64,000 nucleotides of DNA, taken from NCBI RefSeq assembly GCF_049723905.1, contig NZ_JBJKFD010000001.1, positions 806,001-870,000 on the forward strand. The letters run 5' to 3'. Origin of the DNA: G963665185 sp049723905 (GTDB lineage: Bacteria > Desulfobacterota > Desulfovibrionia > Desulfovibrionales > Desulfovibrionaceae). Shown piece after piece: positions 51,425-60,236 of the stretch. The notes under the pieces are model-generated. The model saw nothing but the letters and a program-made list of their open reading frames with translations, was not told where the DNA came from and made no database searches. Each line of letters begins with the position of its first letter. Position 1 is the stretch's first letter. A program made the position numbers and the translations under genes.

Positions 51425-54400
51425 TTACGCCTTCCTTACATTGACCATGAAGGCCTTGGTTTCCGGAATACCCGTGTTGGGATCGCCAACGGACGGTGTC
51501 AGCAGGTTAGCCGAATCGCCACCATTTTTCGGGAAGACCCAACCGTAATGCCAAGGGATACCAACCTGATGAATGGTTGTTCCCTGAATATTGAAGGGAG
51601 CGAGACGCTCGGTCACAATCGCGATGGCCCACAGTTTGCCGCGCGGATTTTCAACGATGACCTTTTCGCCGTTTTCGATTCCCTTCATCTTGGCCAGCTC
51701 AGGACTCATTTCACAGAACATCTGTGGCTCGGCCTCAAGCAGCCAGGGAGTGAAGCGGGTCATAAGTCCGGTCTGCCAATGCTCGGTAACCCGATATGTG
51801 GAGCACACAAAAGGATAACGAGGATCGCATACGGACTTTGTTTCCTTGGCAAAGGCAAGCGCTGTGGGGCTATGAAGCCTCTTGGAGAAGGGATGCTTTG
51901 ACACCGGACATTCCAAAGGTTCGTAATATTCCGGGAACGGACCGTCAGCGCGGCCAGGACCGAAAATCTGCCCATAGCCATGCTTCTGCATGATGAAAGC
52001 GTACTTGCTGCCGGGGGCCCAGCCACCATCAGGCACGTCGCCTTCCCACTTTTTGCCGTTCCATTCGATAACCGGCTTCTCGGGAGCCCAAGGCTGGCCC
52101 TTGAGGTTCACTGATGCGCGGTTGTACAGGATACGGCGGTTAACCGGCCAGCACCAGGCCCAGTTGGGGTACAAGCCGATATTGGCCTGCATTTCCGTCT
52201 GGGTCCGATCACGACGCGCAGCCATGTTTCCCTTGTCCGTGTAGGAGTTGCAATACAGCCAGTTGCCAGAACAGGTAGATCCATCATCCTGTAGAAAGGC
52301 AAAGCTGGGAACCTGCTGCCCCTTTTTGAAGAGCTTTCCCTTGACCATGGTATCGCGCAGGAAGAACCCGTTGATGCGTTTGGCCACCTTGTGCGCATCA
52401 AACTCACCATGTTCGTTGACGTTATCCCAGGTCAGGTTACGGATAGGATCGGGGTATGCCCCCCCATCCTTGGCATACAGTTCCTTCACCTTGACCATCA
52501 ATTCATGGATGATATCGCCATCCGGAACTGTACCGGGAAGCGGCTTGGGCCCTCGATAGCGCCATTGCATCCAACGTCCAGAGTTGGTGATGGAACCTTC
52601 TTTTTCAATGGACACCGCGCACGGAAGGAAAAAGACCTCTGTCTTGATTTCCTCGGGCTTCATGTTCGGGCCCTTCCAGAACGAACCGGTTTCGTTCTCG
52701 AAGATGTTGACATTGACCATCCAGTCCAGTTTGGACATGGCCTCACGCGTCTTGTTAGCGTTGGCGCCGCCACAAGCCGGGTTCTGTCCCCAGGCAAAAA
52801 AGCCTTTAAACTTGCCCTGCAGCATTTTGTCGAACATGACCAGCCAGGAGTATTCCTTGGCACTGGCCGATTCGAGCTTGGGCAGGTACTGGTACCCCAC
52901 TTCCGGTGCCACATCCTGCCACATGGACCGGATCAGGCTCGCCGAATACTTGGGATAGTTGCCCCACCAGTTGGCGCTTTTGGGGGCATGGCTTACGGGA
53001 GTATACGCTTTGTTGTATTCAGCAAGGGTGGCTTGTGAAGCCTTCGGTGTCTTCAGGTACCCGGGCAAAATGTGGAACAACAGACATTGGTCGGTTGATC
53101 CCTGCACGTTGGACTCACCGCGCAGTGCGTTGACTCCACCGCCGGCCACACCAATGTTGCCCAGCAACAATTGGATTATCCCCATGGAACGGATATTCTG
53201 CACACCAACGGTGTGCTGGGTCCAGCCCATGGCATACATGATGGTTCCCGACTTGTCGGCTTTGCCCGTGGCTGCATATGCCTTGTAAACCTTGAGCAGG
53301 TCTTCCTTAGCCGTGCCGGTAATCTTGACGACCTTGTCGAGGGTGTACCGGCTGTAGTGCTTCTTCAGCAACTGGAACACGCACCGGCTGTGCTTAAGGG
53401 AAGGATCCTTTTGAGGTACGCCGTTTTCATCCATTTCAAAAGCCCACTGGCCCTTGTCATATGATCCGGTTTTGGGATCAAAACCGGAAAAAACGCCGTC
53501 CTTGAAGCTGTACTTTTTACTCACAATAAAAGAAGCGTTGGTGTAATCCACCACGTATTCTTTAAAGAACAGCTTGTTATCAAGGATATACTTGATGAAT
53601 CCGCCCAGAAAACCGATGTCCGCCCCGGAACGGATGCGGGCATACATGTCTGCCTTGGCCGATGTACGGGTGAACCGCGGATCCACATGAATAAGTGTGG
53701 AGCCTTGTTCCTTGGCCCTCATGACCCACTTGAAGGAAATAGGATGGTTTTCGGCAGCATTGCTGCCCATGATAAGGATACAATCACTGTTCTTGATGTC
53801 GATCCAGTGGTTGGTCATCGCACCGCGTCCGAACGACTCTGCCAGAGCCGCAACAGTGGCGCTGTGTCAGATACGTGCCTGGTGCTCTATGTACACCAGG
53901 CCGAGAGAGCGGAGAAAGGTCTGATAAAGCCAGCACTCTTCGTTATCCAAGGCTGCCGAACCAACCGAAGCTATTCCTTCGGTACGGTTGACGACCTGGC
54001 CCTTTGAGTTTTTGGTCTCAAAGGTTGCATCCCGTGTTTCCTTGATGCGATGGGCGATACGTTCCAATGCCCATTCCCATGACTTTTCTTCCCAGTGGTC
54101 ACTGTACGGAGCGCGGTACATCACGCTTGTGGGGCGCTTGTCGTTTTCCGCAAGCTGCCAGATGGATGCGCCTTTGGCGCACAAAGCGCCTTCGTTCACT
54201 GGATGATCGGGATCGCCCTCAACGTTGATGGCACGCCCCGATCCGTCTTTCGCCGTATGCACAATGAGGCCGCATCCCACGGCACAGTAACAGCATACGG
54301 AAGTGGTTTGTTTGGCCCAGTTCAGCTTGAGCAGCTGCGCTTTGGCCACGGTAGGCTTAAGGTCAAATCCCAAGCCGCCAAAGGCAGCGGCCGCCGCGAC

Positions 54401-54442
54401 CGTTCCTCCGGCTTTGAGGATGGTTCTCCGTGAAAGATCCAT
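51425..54442 (-). CDS. fdhA: Periplasmic formate dehydrogenase catalytic subunit (selenoprotein)
   Basis: A 1005-residue molybdo- or tungstoprotein oxidising formate. A Tat signal (SRRTILK, hydrophobic run, ending VAKA) starts it, followed by the [4Fe-4S] motif SVCCYCAVGCGL with a later Cys in GALCAKG. The reading frame is interrupted by one TGA at 53869-53867, read as Sec192 in the motif HQARIUHSATV; the catalytic Sec-His pair is canonical for the FdnG/FdhA family. The bis-MGD binding parts continue to the C-terminus. The nearby tungstate importer suggests the W form. Not broken: the stop is programmed. Confidence 0.95.
53839..53869 (-). promoter_or_regulatory. Sec codon and SECIS-like hairpin of fdhA
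   Basis: After the TGA (53869-53867) and a 10-base spacer, CTGTT (53856-53852) pairs with GGCAG (53843-53839), including two G-U pairs, around a loop that contains GGCTCT. Position and loop resemble the SECIS of E. coli fdnG/fdhF. Confidence 0.7.
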
Positions 54443-54473
54443 TATGCCTCCTCACTTTTTTGAAATAAACAAC

Positions 54474-54710
54474 CTAACGTCCGCGTATTTCCCGCCCCAG
54501 TGCAACGAGCAAAGCATAGCCCGCGCTTCGGGGAGAATAAAAATACACGTCCACAGCCGACGCCTCATGCCGAATCTCCACAAGCCTGCATGTTGCTCCC
54601 GCAACACAAATTGCCGTCAGGTCAAAGCCCAGCCCGGAAAAAGGCAGGGAATTGGTAGACGACGACTCACGGCCCGACAAAGGAGGTTTAGAAAGCGATT
54701 GGTCAACCAT
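54474..54710 (-). CDS. Small hypothetical protein upstream of fdhA
   Basis: A 78-residue ORF, 31 bases before fdhA on the same strand. The ATG at 54710 has GAGG five bases upstream. The middle has two cysteines (ICVAGATCRLVEIR) and the rest no motif I recognise. The start region is Ser-rich and probably disordered. Because it sits between the transposase-like gene and fdhA, it could be an fdh-linked accessory protein or a chance ORF. Confidence 0.45.
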   Translation of the reverse strand: MVDQSLSKPPLSGRESSSTNSLPFSGLGFDLTAICVAGATCRLVEIRHEASAVDVYFYSPRSAGYALLVALGREIRGR

Positions 54711-54736
54711 GACTGCCTCGCTGTTTTGGTGACGGG

Positions 54737-54751
54737 GCAATACAACGTCCC
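54737..54751 (-). promoter_or_regulatory. Possible sigma54 (-24/-12) promoter for the small ORF-fdhAB unit
   Basis: On the minus strand GGGACG-TTGTA-TTGC gives GG-N10-GC spacing and a good TTGC -12 element, about 30 bases before the small ORF. The -24 box departs from TGGCAC. It would give fdhAB a promoter separate from the cofactor genes. Confidence 0.3.
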
Positions 54752-54817
54752 CACCACAGATATTTGATCATGTTCAAAAACTAGAAAAACCGAGTAGGAA
54801 ATGCAAAATAAGGGGAC

Positions 54818-55708
54818 TTACTTGAGCACTGGAACCAAAGAGCAAATGCGTTCGGCGAGCAGGGGAAAAATATCCTGCCCCCTGTTGTTGTAACGGAACT
54901 CCAATTCCTTCAAATAAAGAGGAAAACGCCGCGAAGTAACACCATTATACTGGCGCAGGCGCTTCCGGGCGTACCCCCAAAAATGTCCAGGCAGGGTGTC
55001 GAGGTAAGGACTTTTGCCGCCGATAGTGGCAAAATTGAGAGGAAGGTGTTCATCGCCGCAAAAAATCAGAGCATCATAATGCCGATAGCGGTCCGTGTAG
55101 ACGATATTTCCCATACGGGTCAGCTTGAGTCGAAAATTCATATTAAAATGCAAGACCGTTTCCGCTTGGATGTGCGGAACATGGTCTATAAAAACCCATC
55201 CGCTTTTCTCGATGATACCGAAGACAGGATAATTGGTCATACGGCCTTCACGCCGCTCCAGGCTGATCTTCTTCCCATCAAAACCGAGATCCAGGCCGGA
55301 ATCTCCACATAACAGTTGTGGCGCATCCAAGGCGGACACGAGTATGGCGAAACGCAAGGCTGTAAGCGCCTTATAAACGGTATTGTAGGAAAGCTTGAGT
55401 TGCGGGGCCATTTTATTGGCCGTGAGATCCAGCTCGAAAAGTTTGATAAGCCGCATCCAATCCCGACAAGACAGCCCACCGGTATTGATCCAACGCCTGG
55501 AAAAATCATGGTAGGTGTACTTGCAGCTCGGACAACGATATCGCTTGTCGGCAAGCGTATAAACTTTGGTATGGCCGCACTTGGGGCAGACAACCTTACC
55601 TTTGGTCCAGCAGAACTGAAGCAGATAACGCCGAGCGGCGACCTCGGATCGCGTATGCCGTTCGTACTCTATAAGGTCCACGCTTTCCCCGAATTTTTCA
55701 TCAACCAC
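54818..55708 (-). CDS. IS1595/ISXO2-like transposase-related protein
   Basis: A 296-residue protein with an N-terminal zinc ribbon (VCPKCGHTK and CPSCKYTYHDF), then the transposase core: FDGKKISLERREGRM, PVFGIIEKSGWVF, IVYTDRYRHYDAL. The C-terminal part reads LPGHFWGYARKRLRQYNGV then LKELEFRYNN. In IS1595 proteins the corresponding region usually has NGIExFW with the catalytic Glu, here replaced by LPGHFW. Start is a GTG at 55708, overlapping the moaA stop by 8 bases. No terminal inverted repeats or target duplication were found around it, so it looks like a resident, transposase-derived gene of the operon rather than a free IS. Confidence 0.7.
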   Translation of the reverse strand: MVDEKFGESVDLIEYERHTRSEVAARRYLLQFCWTKGKVVCPKCGHTKVYTLADKRYRCPSCKYTYHDFSRRWINTGGLSCRDWMRLIKLFELDLTANKMAPQLKLSYNTVYKALTALRFAILVSALDAPQLLCGDSGLDLGFDGKKISLERREGRMTNYPVFGIIEKSGWVFIDHVPHIQAETVLHFNMNFRLKLTRMGNIVYTDRYRHYDALIFCGDEHLPLNFATIGGKSPYLDTLPGHFWGYARKRLRQYNGVTSRRFPLYLKELEFRYNNRGQDIFPLLAERICSLVPVLK

Positions 55709-56729
55709 CTATGGCGGACATTCTACGCGAGGCCACGGAAACCTTTTCACGCTGGCGGCAAAGTATCTCGTACCCCAATGGCTTATTCTGCATGGCCAGT
55801 CTGATAACCTTCAACAATTGCTGCTTTCCCATCTTCGGCGAACGCAATAATGGACGGAGCCGGAACTCCCGGTCCGAAAAAAGACAGGGTCTCAGTTTGC
55901 CATCCGAAGTAATGCGCAAACGGTTGCATGATCCGCAAAAATGATTGCTGAGCGGAGAAATAACCCCCAATCGCCCTCTTCCGCCTTGCATTGTAAACAT
56001 GCGGGCTGGCCCGTGAGAACCGCCGACATACTCCACCGGAGTGAGAGAGACCAGGGTTTGCGACTCGGCAAGGATATCGTCGGCAGACCAGTACGCGGAC
56101 TGATTCCACCCAGTAGCCTCTCCCATAGGCATATATTCTATGAAGCGAACATCCAAATCCTTGTTTTGAGCCAGCTTGAGAAAACCAGGAAGTTCATTAT
56201 CGTTAACGCCTCTCATGGCAACGACATTGATTTTGACTTTGATCCCTACGTCCAATGCCTCGTCTATACTGGCCATGACACGGGAAAACATATCGCGCCC
56301 AGTGATGGCGGAGAACTTCGAGGCATCAAGGGTATCCAAAGAAATATTCAAAGCATGCAGCCCGTTGGCCTTAAGCTTCCTGGTCTGTCCAGCCAGCAGA
56401 GTGGCATTGGTTGTCATTCGAATACTCATATCCGGATGACGCTCCGCAACCATGCCCAAAAAATCAGCAATCCCTTTTCGGACAAGAGGCTCTCCACCAG
56501 TCAATCTGATTTTACGTACCCCAAGGTCATGCGCCGCAGTGACCAGAGCCAGCATTTCCTCATAGCGCAGCACATGGTCGTGCGGCATAAAACTATAATT
56601 GCTGGTGTTCCAACAATACCTGCAACGCAAGTTGCATCTATCCGTCACGGAAAGCCGCAGATAACTGATCCCACGCCCGTGATTGTCCTTGAATTGTATT
56701 GCCTGGGGAGCTGAGTCACAACGGTTCAT
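55701..56729 (-). CDS. moaA: GTP 3',8-cyclase MoaA
   Basis: A 342-residue radical SAM enzyme making the first intermediate of molybdopterin. The SAM cluster motif is CNLRCRYC, the second cluster FCGSCNRLRITSDGKLRPC, and the essential C-terminal GG is present (MSAIGG). It starts within the end of mobA (14-base overlap) and ends within the start of the transposase-like gene. This packing puts cofactor synthesis and formate dehydrogenase maturation in one operon. MoaC, MoaE and MoeA are not in the window. Confidence 0.94.
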   Translation of the reverse strand: MNRCDSAPQAIQFKDNHGRGISYLRLSVTDRCNLRCRYCWNTSNYSFMPHDHVLRYEEMLALVTAAHDLGVRKIRLTGGEPLVRKGIADFLGMVAERHPDMSIRMTTNATLLAGQTRKLKANGLHALNISLDTLDASKFSAITGRDMFSRVMASIDEALDVGIKVKINVVAMRGVNDNELPGFLKLAQNKDLDVRFIEYMPMGEATGWNQSAYWSADDILAESQTLVSLTPVEYVGGSHGPARMFTMQGGRGRLGVISPLSNHFCGSCNRLRITSDGKLRPCLFSDREFRLRPLLRSPKMGKQQLLKVIRLAMQNKPLGYEILCRQREKVSVASRRMSAIGG

Positions 56730-57339
56730 TGACTTTTTCCAGTTCCTGCATGATTTGTAAATCGGCAGGATAATTGAGGTTGAAAAAAGGCTTGGCGTCC
56801 TGGACGCAATACCGAATATGATGGCGAACTTCTGGAGCCATTATTACGGAAAGTTTGTGCAGACCACTGGCAAGAGCTTCTTCCATCAACACTGCTGCTC
56901 CTGGCTCATATATGGAAACCAAAGCCTCAATATATCCGGTATCGTCCTGAAGCCACGTTGTCATCAACGTATCCGGATGTCTTTTATTCCTTGCAGCTAT
57001 CAACCGCTGCAAGGAAACATCGTCCAAAAAAGGCAAATCACACGAAATAACCAAAAGTGGCCGATTTATCTTTTTCAGAGCCGTAAGGATACCTCCGACA
57101 GGCCCCATCCCAGGACTTTCATCAAGCATCCACGGTACTTCCAGTCCATGATCTTGTGCATTGCGTCCCACAACCCACACCTCGGAAACCATGCGCTTCA
57201 ACTGCTCAACAGCCCGACTGAGCAAATCCTGCCCATCAAAAACAACCTGCGCCTTGTCTTTCCCCAGTCGACGACTCTTTCCCCCAGCCAAGACGATTCC
57301 CACCAAATCCGAAGCATCAAGCTTATCAAAACTCATCAT
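56716..57339 (-). CDS. mobA: Molybdenum cofactor guanylyltransferase
   Basis: About 207 residues from the ATG at 57339 (start uncertain; in-frame ATGs lie at 57390, 57357 and 57336). It attaches GMP to Mo/W-molybdopterin, making the MGD form used by formate dehydrogenases. The nucleotide-binding motif is LAGGKSRRLGKDKA, followed by GMGPVGGI and the metal-binding SCDLPFL. It overlaps the fdhD stop (57326) and the moaA start, so it is translationally coupled on both sides. Confidence 0.9.
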   Translation of the reverse strand: MMSFDKLDASDLVGIVLAGGKSRRLGKDKAQVVFDGQDLLSRAVEQLKRMVSEVWVVGRNAQDHGLEVPWMLDESPGMGPVGGILTALKKINRPLLVISCDLPFLDDVSLQRLIAARNKRHPDTLMTTWLQDDTGYIEALVSIYEPGAAVLMEEALASGLHKLSVIMAPEVRHHIRYCVQDAKPFFNLNYPADLQIMQELEKVNEPL

Positions 57340-58066
57340 AAGCCACTCTGCCTGCATTGTGAAACACAGTGAACCGCTTTTCGTGCTCACGGCAAAAGCC
57401 TAATAGCGTAAGATCGTTGGCAATAGCCAAGTCGAGGGCCGTGGAAGTAATGGCCGAGCGGCTGACGATGAACCTGAAACCGCATTTCAATGCTTTGCTG
57501 CATAGGCTGGCCGTAACCCGGGCTGAAACAAAAAGAACAAGATTTGCCGGATTTTTATCCTCACAAAGCGCCCACCCTGCCAAACGATCAAGACAGTTAT
57601 GTCTGGCAATATCTTCGGCCCTCTTAAGAAACCGCCCTGAAGCAGGGTGGTATACCGAAGCCCGATGGAAACAGCCGGTACCATCCCACAATCCCTGCTC
57701 TCGAATAAAATCGCTTGCAGCCTGGAGAACTCCGGGGCCATCCATCAACAGATTGTCTGTCACTGAAACCGAGAGAGCTCTCGGCTCAAAAGCAATTGTA
57801 TAATTTCTACTTGTCCTACCATTATGCACTGATTCGCCGGATGATACAATGGATGGATGCCCCCCTGCGCTTCCCCATTCCACATATGCGTGACCGAGCA
57901 CAAGCTGTTCCAAGCCCACAGGATAGGCCCACAAATCAGCCTTCCGCCCATCTGGCCCCTCAATGCATACTCTCTGCTCAAGGCTCACGACGTCATGAAA
58001 ATCACGCCAAACGCCGTCCCGAAACATTCGACAGGGAACCGAACGGTGATCTTCCCCTAGCTTCAT
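57326..58066 (-). CDS. fdhD: FdhD-like formate dehydrogenase accessory protein lacking CxxC
   Basis: A 246-residue protein matching FdhD, which moves sulfur from IscS to the Mo/W-bisMGD before insertion into formate dehydrogenase. Recognisable parts: LSVSVTDNLLMDGP-type region, GTGCFHRASVYH (in place of TGGxHxA) and AEDIARHNCLDRLAGW (in place of EDxGRHNAxDK). The usual CxxC loop is absent: no CxxC occurs anywhere, though eight single cysteines do. It may transfer sulfur by another cysteine or have a different role. It starts 2 bases after fdhE. Confidence 0.82.
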   Translation of the reverse strand: MKLGEDHRSVPCRMFRDGVWRDFHDVVSLEQRVCIEGPDGRKADLWAYPVGLEQLVLGHAYVEWGSAGGHPSIVSSGESVHNGRTSRNYTIAFEPRALSVSVTDNLLMDGPGVLQAASDFIREQGLWDGTGCFHRASVYHPASGRFLKRAEDIARHNCLDRLAGWALCEDKNPANLVLFVSARVTASLCSKALKCGFRFIVSRSAITSTALDLAIANDLTLLGFCREHEKRFTVFHNAGRVAYDEF

Positions 58067-58068
58067 GT

Positions 58069-58956
58069 TTAAAATCCCCAGGCCGAAGACGTGGGGCGCA
58101 TAAAGCCTTCATTCCCAGCGGCAACGTCCAAAGGCAAAGATTCCAAATCATCCAATGTCGGGTAGGAGATGCGGTCAAGGTCGCGAAAATCAGCTGTTTT
58201 GATATAAGAATGGCAGGAATCGCAAACATGCACCTGATATCCGGGGGCATCTTGTGACGTAAAATAACGCAACTTATCGGTATTTTCTTCAAGACAGTAG
58301 GGACACTGCAGACGCTTGGCCTTATATTCGTGATGACAGAATGAACAGGTCAGCATTCTGAAGCCTTCCTTCCCCTCAAGTCGAGCCATCATTGGCGAGC
58401 TACCACAGATAGGACAGTGACCGTAAATCCAGGTTTTTTCCTTGTCAATTCGCAGTGCCAGCTCACCAGCGAGTGAATCCAATGAAGGAGATAAACTTGC
58501 CGAAGCCAAAAATTCATAAAGCTTGGGAGTCCCCGGGACGGACACGGAAAGCTCTCTGAACATTGCCGTCCGGTCTGCAATATATTCGTCAAAAAGCTTG
58601 CGACGAAAAAACCTCCCTTCCGCCTCCGCCTGTTTCACAAGCTGGGCGTTCTCAGCAAGCACTCCTCCTGCACGCCAGCACAGCTCAAGAAGCATGTCGA
58701 AATTTTCCCCCGCATTTTCAAAATCTGCTATGAAGGATTGTCTGGGTAAAACGGGTGCTCCCATTAACATTTTTTCTTTGGGCACCAGCTCACTTTCAGG
58801 TACAGAGAAGGTAGGAATTTTTTGTGAGGCTTCGCGTTGAAGCTCAACCACCTGTGAAATGAAATAAACCAAAGCCGGAGGAATAGCCGTGTTGCGCTGC
58901 AAGGCATTGAGCTTTCGCTCCACACCTTTGAACCGCCCTACTGAATGTTCAAGCAT
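58069..58956 (-). CDS. fdhE: Formate dehydrogenase accessory protein FdhE
   Basis: A 295-residue rubredoxin-like protein that helps maturation of Tat-exported formate dehydrogenases. Four CxxC motifs in order, CPICGSSP, CSFCHHEYK, CPYCLEE and CDSCHSYI, form two metal knuckles at about residues 180-265. It is the first gene of the accessory operon (fdhE, fdhD, mobA, moaA, transposase-like) and so gives the operon its promoter, which faces the tup genes across 330 bases. Confidence 0.92.
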   Translation of the reverse strand: MLEHSVGRFKGVERKLNALQRNTAIPPALVYFISQVVELQREASQKIPTFSVPESELVPKEKMLMGAPVLPRQSFIADFENAGENFDMLLELCWRAGGVLAENAQLVKQAEAEGRFFRRKLFDEYIADRTAMFRELSVSVPGTPKLYEFLASASLSPSLDSLAGELALRIDKEKTWIYGHCPICGSSPMMARLEGKEGFRMLTCSFCHHEYKAKRLQCPYCLEENTDKLRYFTSQDAPGYQVHVCDSCHSYIKTADFRDLDRISYPTLDDLESLPLDVAAGNEGFMRPTSSAWGF

Positions 58957-59203
58957 ACTTGTTCTCCTCTCCTTTGCCTTGAACCAAGACAGATTGGCTC
59001 GTCTCCGTCAAAAACTCTTAATTGCTCTTGTTTTTGCACATTTTTATGTTTATTAACATGATATAAAAGGAATAATTCAAAACAAACCATGCTTGCATGG
59101 CAAAAGCAATATCATCCTTAAAAACAATATAATTTCATTATGTTATAATTTATAAAGTTTCAAAATTAAAGTAATATAGTTTCAAAGGGTATCTTTTTTT
59201 AAC

Positions 59204-59221
59204 TATGCCAAATTTGGCATA
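59204..59221. promoter_or_regulatory. 18-bp perfect palindrome: candidate operator of the tup operon
   Basis: TATGCCAAATTTGGCATA is a perfect palindrome 68 bases before the tupA start, followed by a further half-site-like ATGGCAATT. It lies in the region shared with fdhE. A Mo/W-responsive repressor (ModE- or TunR-type) is a reasonable candidate binder, but no such regulator is in the window. The rest of 58957-59288 is very AT-rich with no gene. Confidence 0.55.
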
Positions 59222-59288
59222 TGGCAATTCTGGTCTATTGAGGTATGATGAATCCATCAAAAAACCTAATATGGGAAGGAGATCATCT

Positions 59289-60110
59289 ATGAAACGTTTT
59301 GCGCTTCTTTTGTGTTTGTTCTGCCTCTTGAGCATGCCCGTACAATCTCAGGCTGCCCAGGCAGAGCTGATGCTGGCAACCACCACCAGCACAGACAACA
59401 CGGGGTTGTTGGACTATCTCATGCCCGAGTTCACTAAAGACACAGGAATCAAAATCAAATGGGTGGCGGTAGGTACAGGGAAAGCCTTGAAGATGGGGCA
59501 GAACTGCGACGTTGATGTCCTTCTGGTCCATGCTCCGCCCACGGAAAAGAAATATGTAGCCGATGGATATGGAGTAGACCGCAGGCAAATCATGTACAAT
59601 GATTTTGTCATTATCGGACCGGATAATGACCCTTGTGGCATTAAAGGCATGACCGTAGCCGATGCCTTGAAGGCCGTCGAATCCAAGCAATGTGTTTTCG
59701 TCAGCCGTGGCGACAACTCGGGAACCCACAAAAAAGAACTGAAACTGTGGGCTGCTGCAGGACTGCCTGTCCCAGACAAAGCCGAGTGGTACGTACAAAC
59801 TGGCCAAGGCATGCTGTCCACGATCAATGTTGCAGCCGAACGCAAAGGGTATACCATGACAGACCGTGGTACCTACAGTAAATTTGAGGCCAACAAAAAA
59901 GGTAATCCACCTCTGGTCATCGTGGTTGAGGGAGACAAAAACCTGTTGAATCAATACAGCGTGATCGCGGTCAACCCTGATCGCTGCAAGAATGCCAAGT
60001 ACGACCTTGCCACCAGTTTTTCCGAGTGGATGGCCAGCGCCAGGGCTCAAAAGCTCATCAAAGACTTTAAGTTATTGGGTAAGCAATTATTCACCCCTAA
60101 TGCGCAATAA
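59289..60110 (+). CDS. tupA: Tungstate ABC transporter substrate-binding protein
   Basis: A 273-residue periplasmic protein. The ATG at 59289 follows GGAAGGAG. A signal peptide (FALLLCLFCLLSMPVQSQA) is followed by the TupA signature TTTSTDNTGLLDYLMP, then VGTGKALKMGQNCDVDVLLVHAP and SRGDNSGTHKKELKLW, all typical of TupA/WtpA-type oxyanion binders. The TTTS and SRGDNSGTH residues probably bind the tungstate. TupA gives the cell a selective supply of W for FdhA and similar enzymes. Confidence 0.92.
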   Translation: MKRFALLLCLFCLLSMPVQSQAAQAELMLATTTSTDNTGLLDYLMPEFTKDTGIKIKWVAVGTGKALKMGQNCDVDVLLVHAPPTEKKYVADGYGVDRRQIMYNDFVIIGPDNDPCGIKGMTVADALKAVESKQCVFVSRGDNSGTHKKELKLWAAAGLPVPDKAEWYVQTGQGMLSTINVAAERKGYTMTDRGTYSKFEANKKGNPPLVIVVEGDKNLLNQYSVIAVNPDRCKNAKYDLATSFSEWMASARAQKLIKDFKLLGKQLFTPNAQ

Positions 60111-60127
60111 AAAGTAAACTCAACAGG

Positions 60128-60150
60128 CACCGATGTCCTACGACTCGGTG
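60128..60150 (+). repeat. Small hairpin between tupA and tupB
   Basis: CACCGA (60128-60133) and TCGGTG (60145-60150) are inverted repeats with an 11-base loop, followed by TCTGTTT. This could be a weak attenuator that makes more TupA than TupBC, as is common when the binding protein gene is first. Confidence 0.4.
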
Positions 60151-60236
60151 TCTGTTTCCCAGTAACCAGTTCCCTCAATACCACCCCAGCCTCCCGGTGC
60201 AGACACCGTGGACGAGCAGATTCTCGGGAGCAGCTT

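Noticed and set aside
51425..53818. fdhA as two genes split by a stop
   Set aside because: The single TGA sits at the catalytic Sec position of the family, followed by a SECIS-like hairpin.
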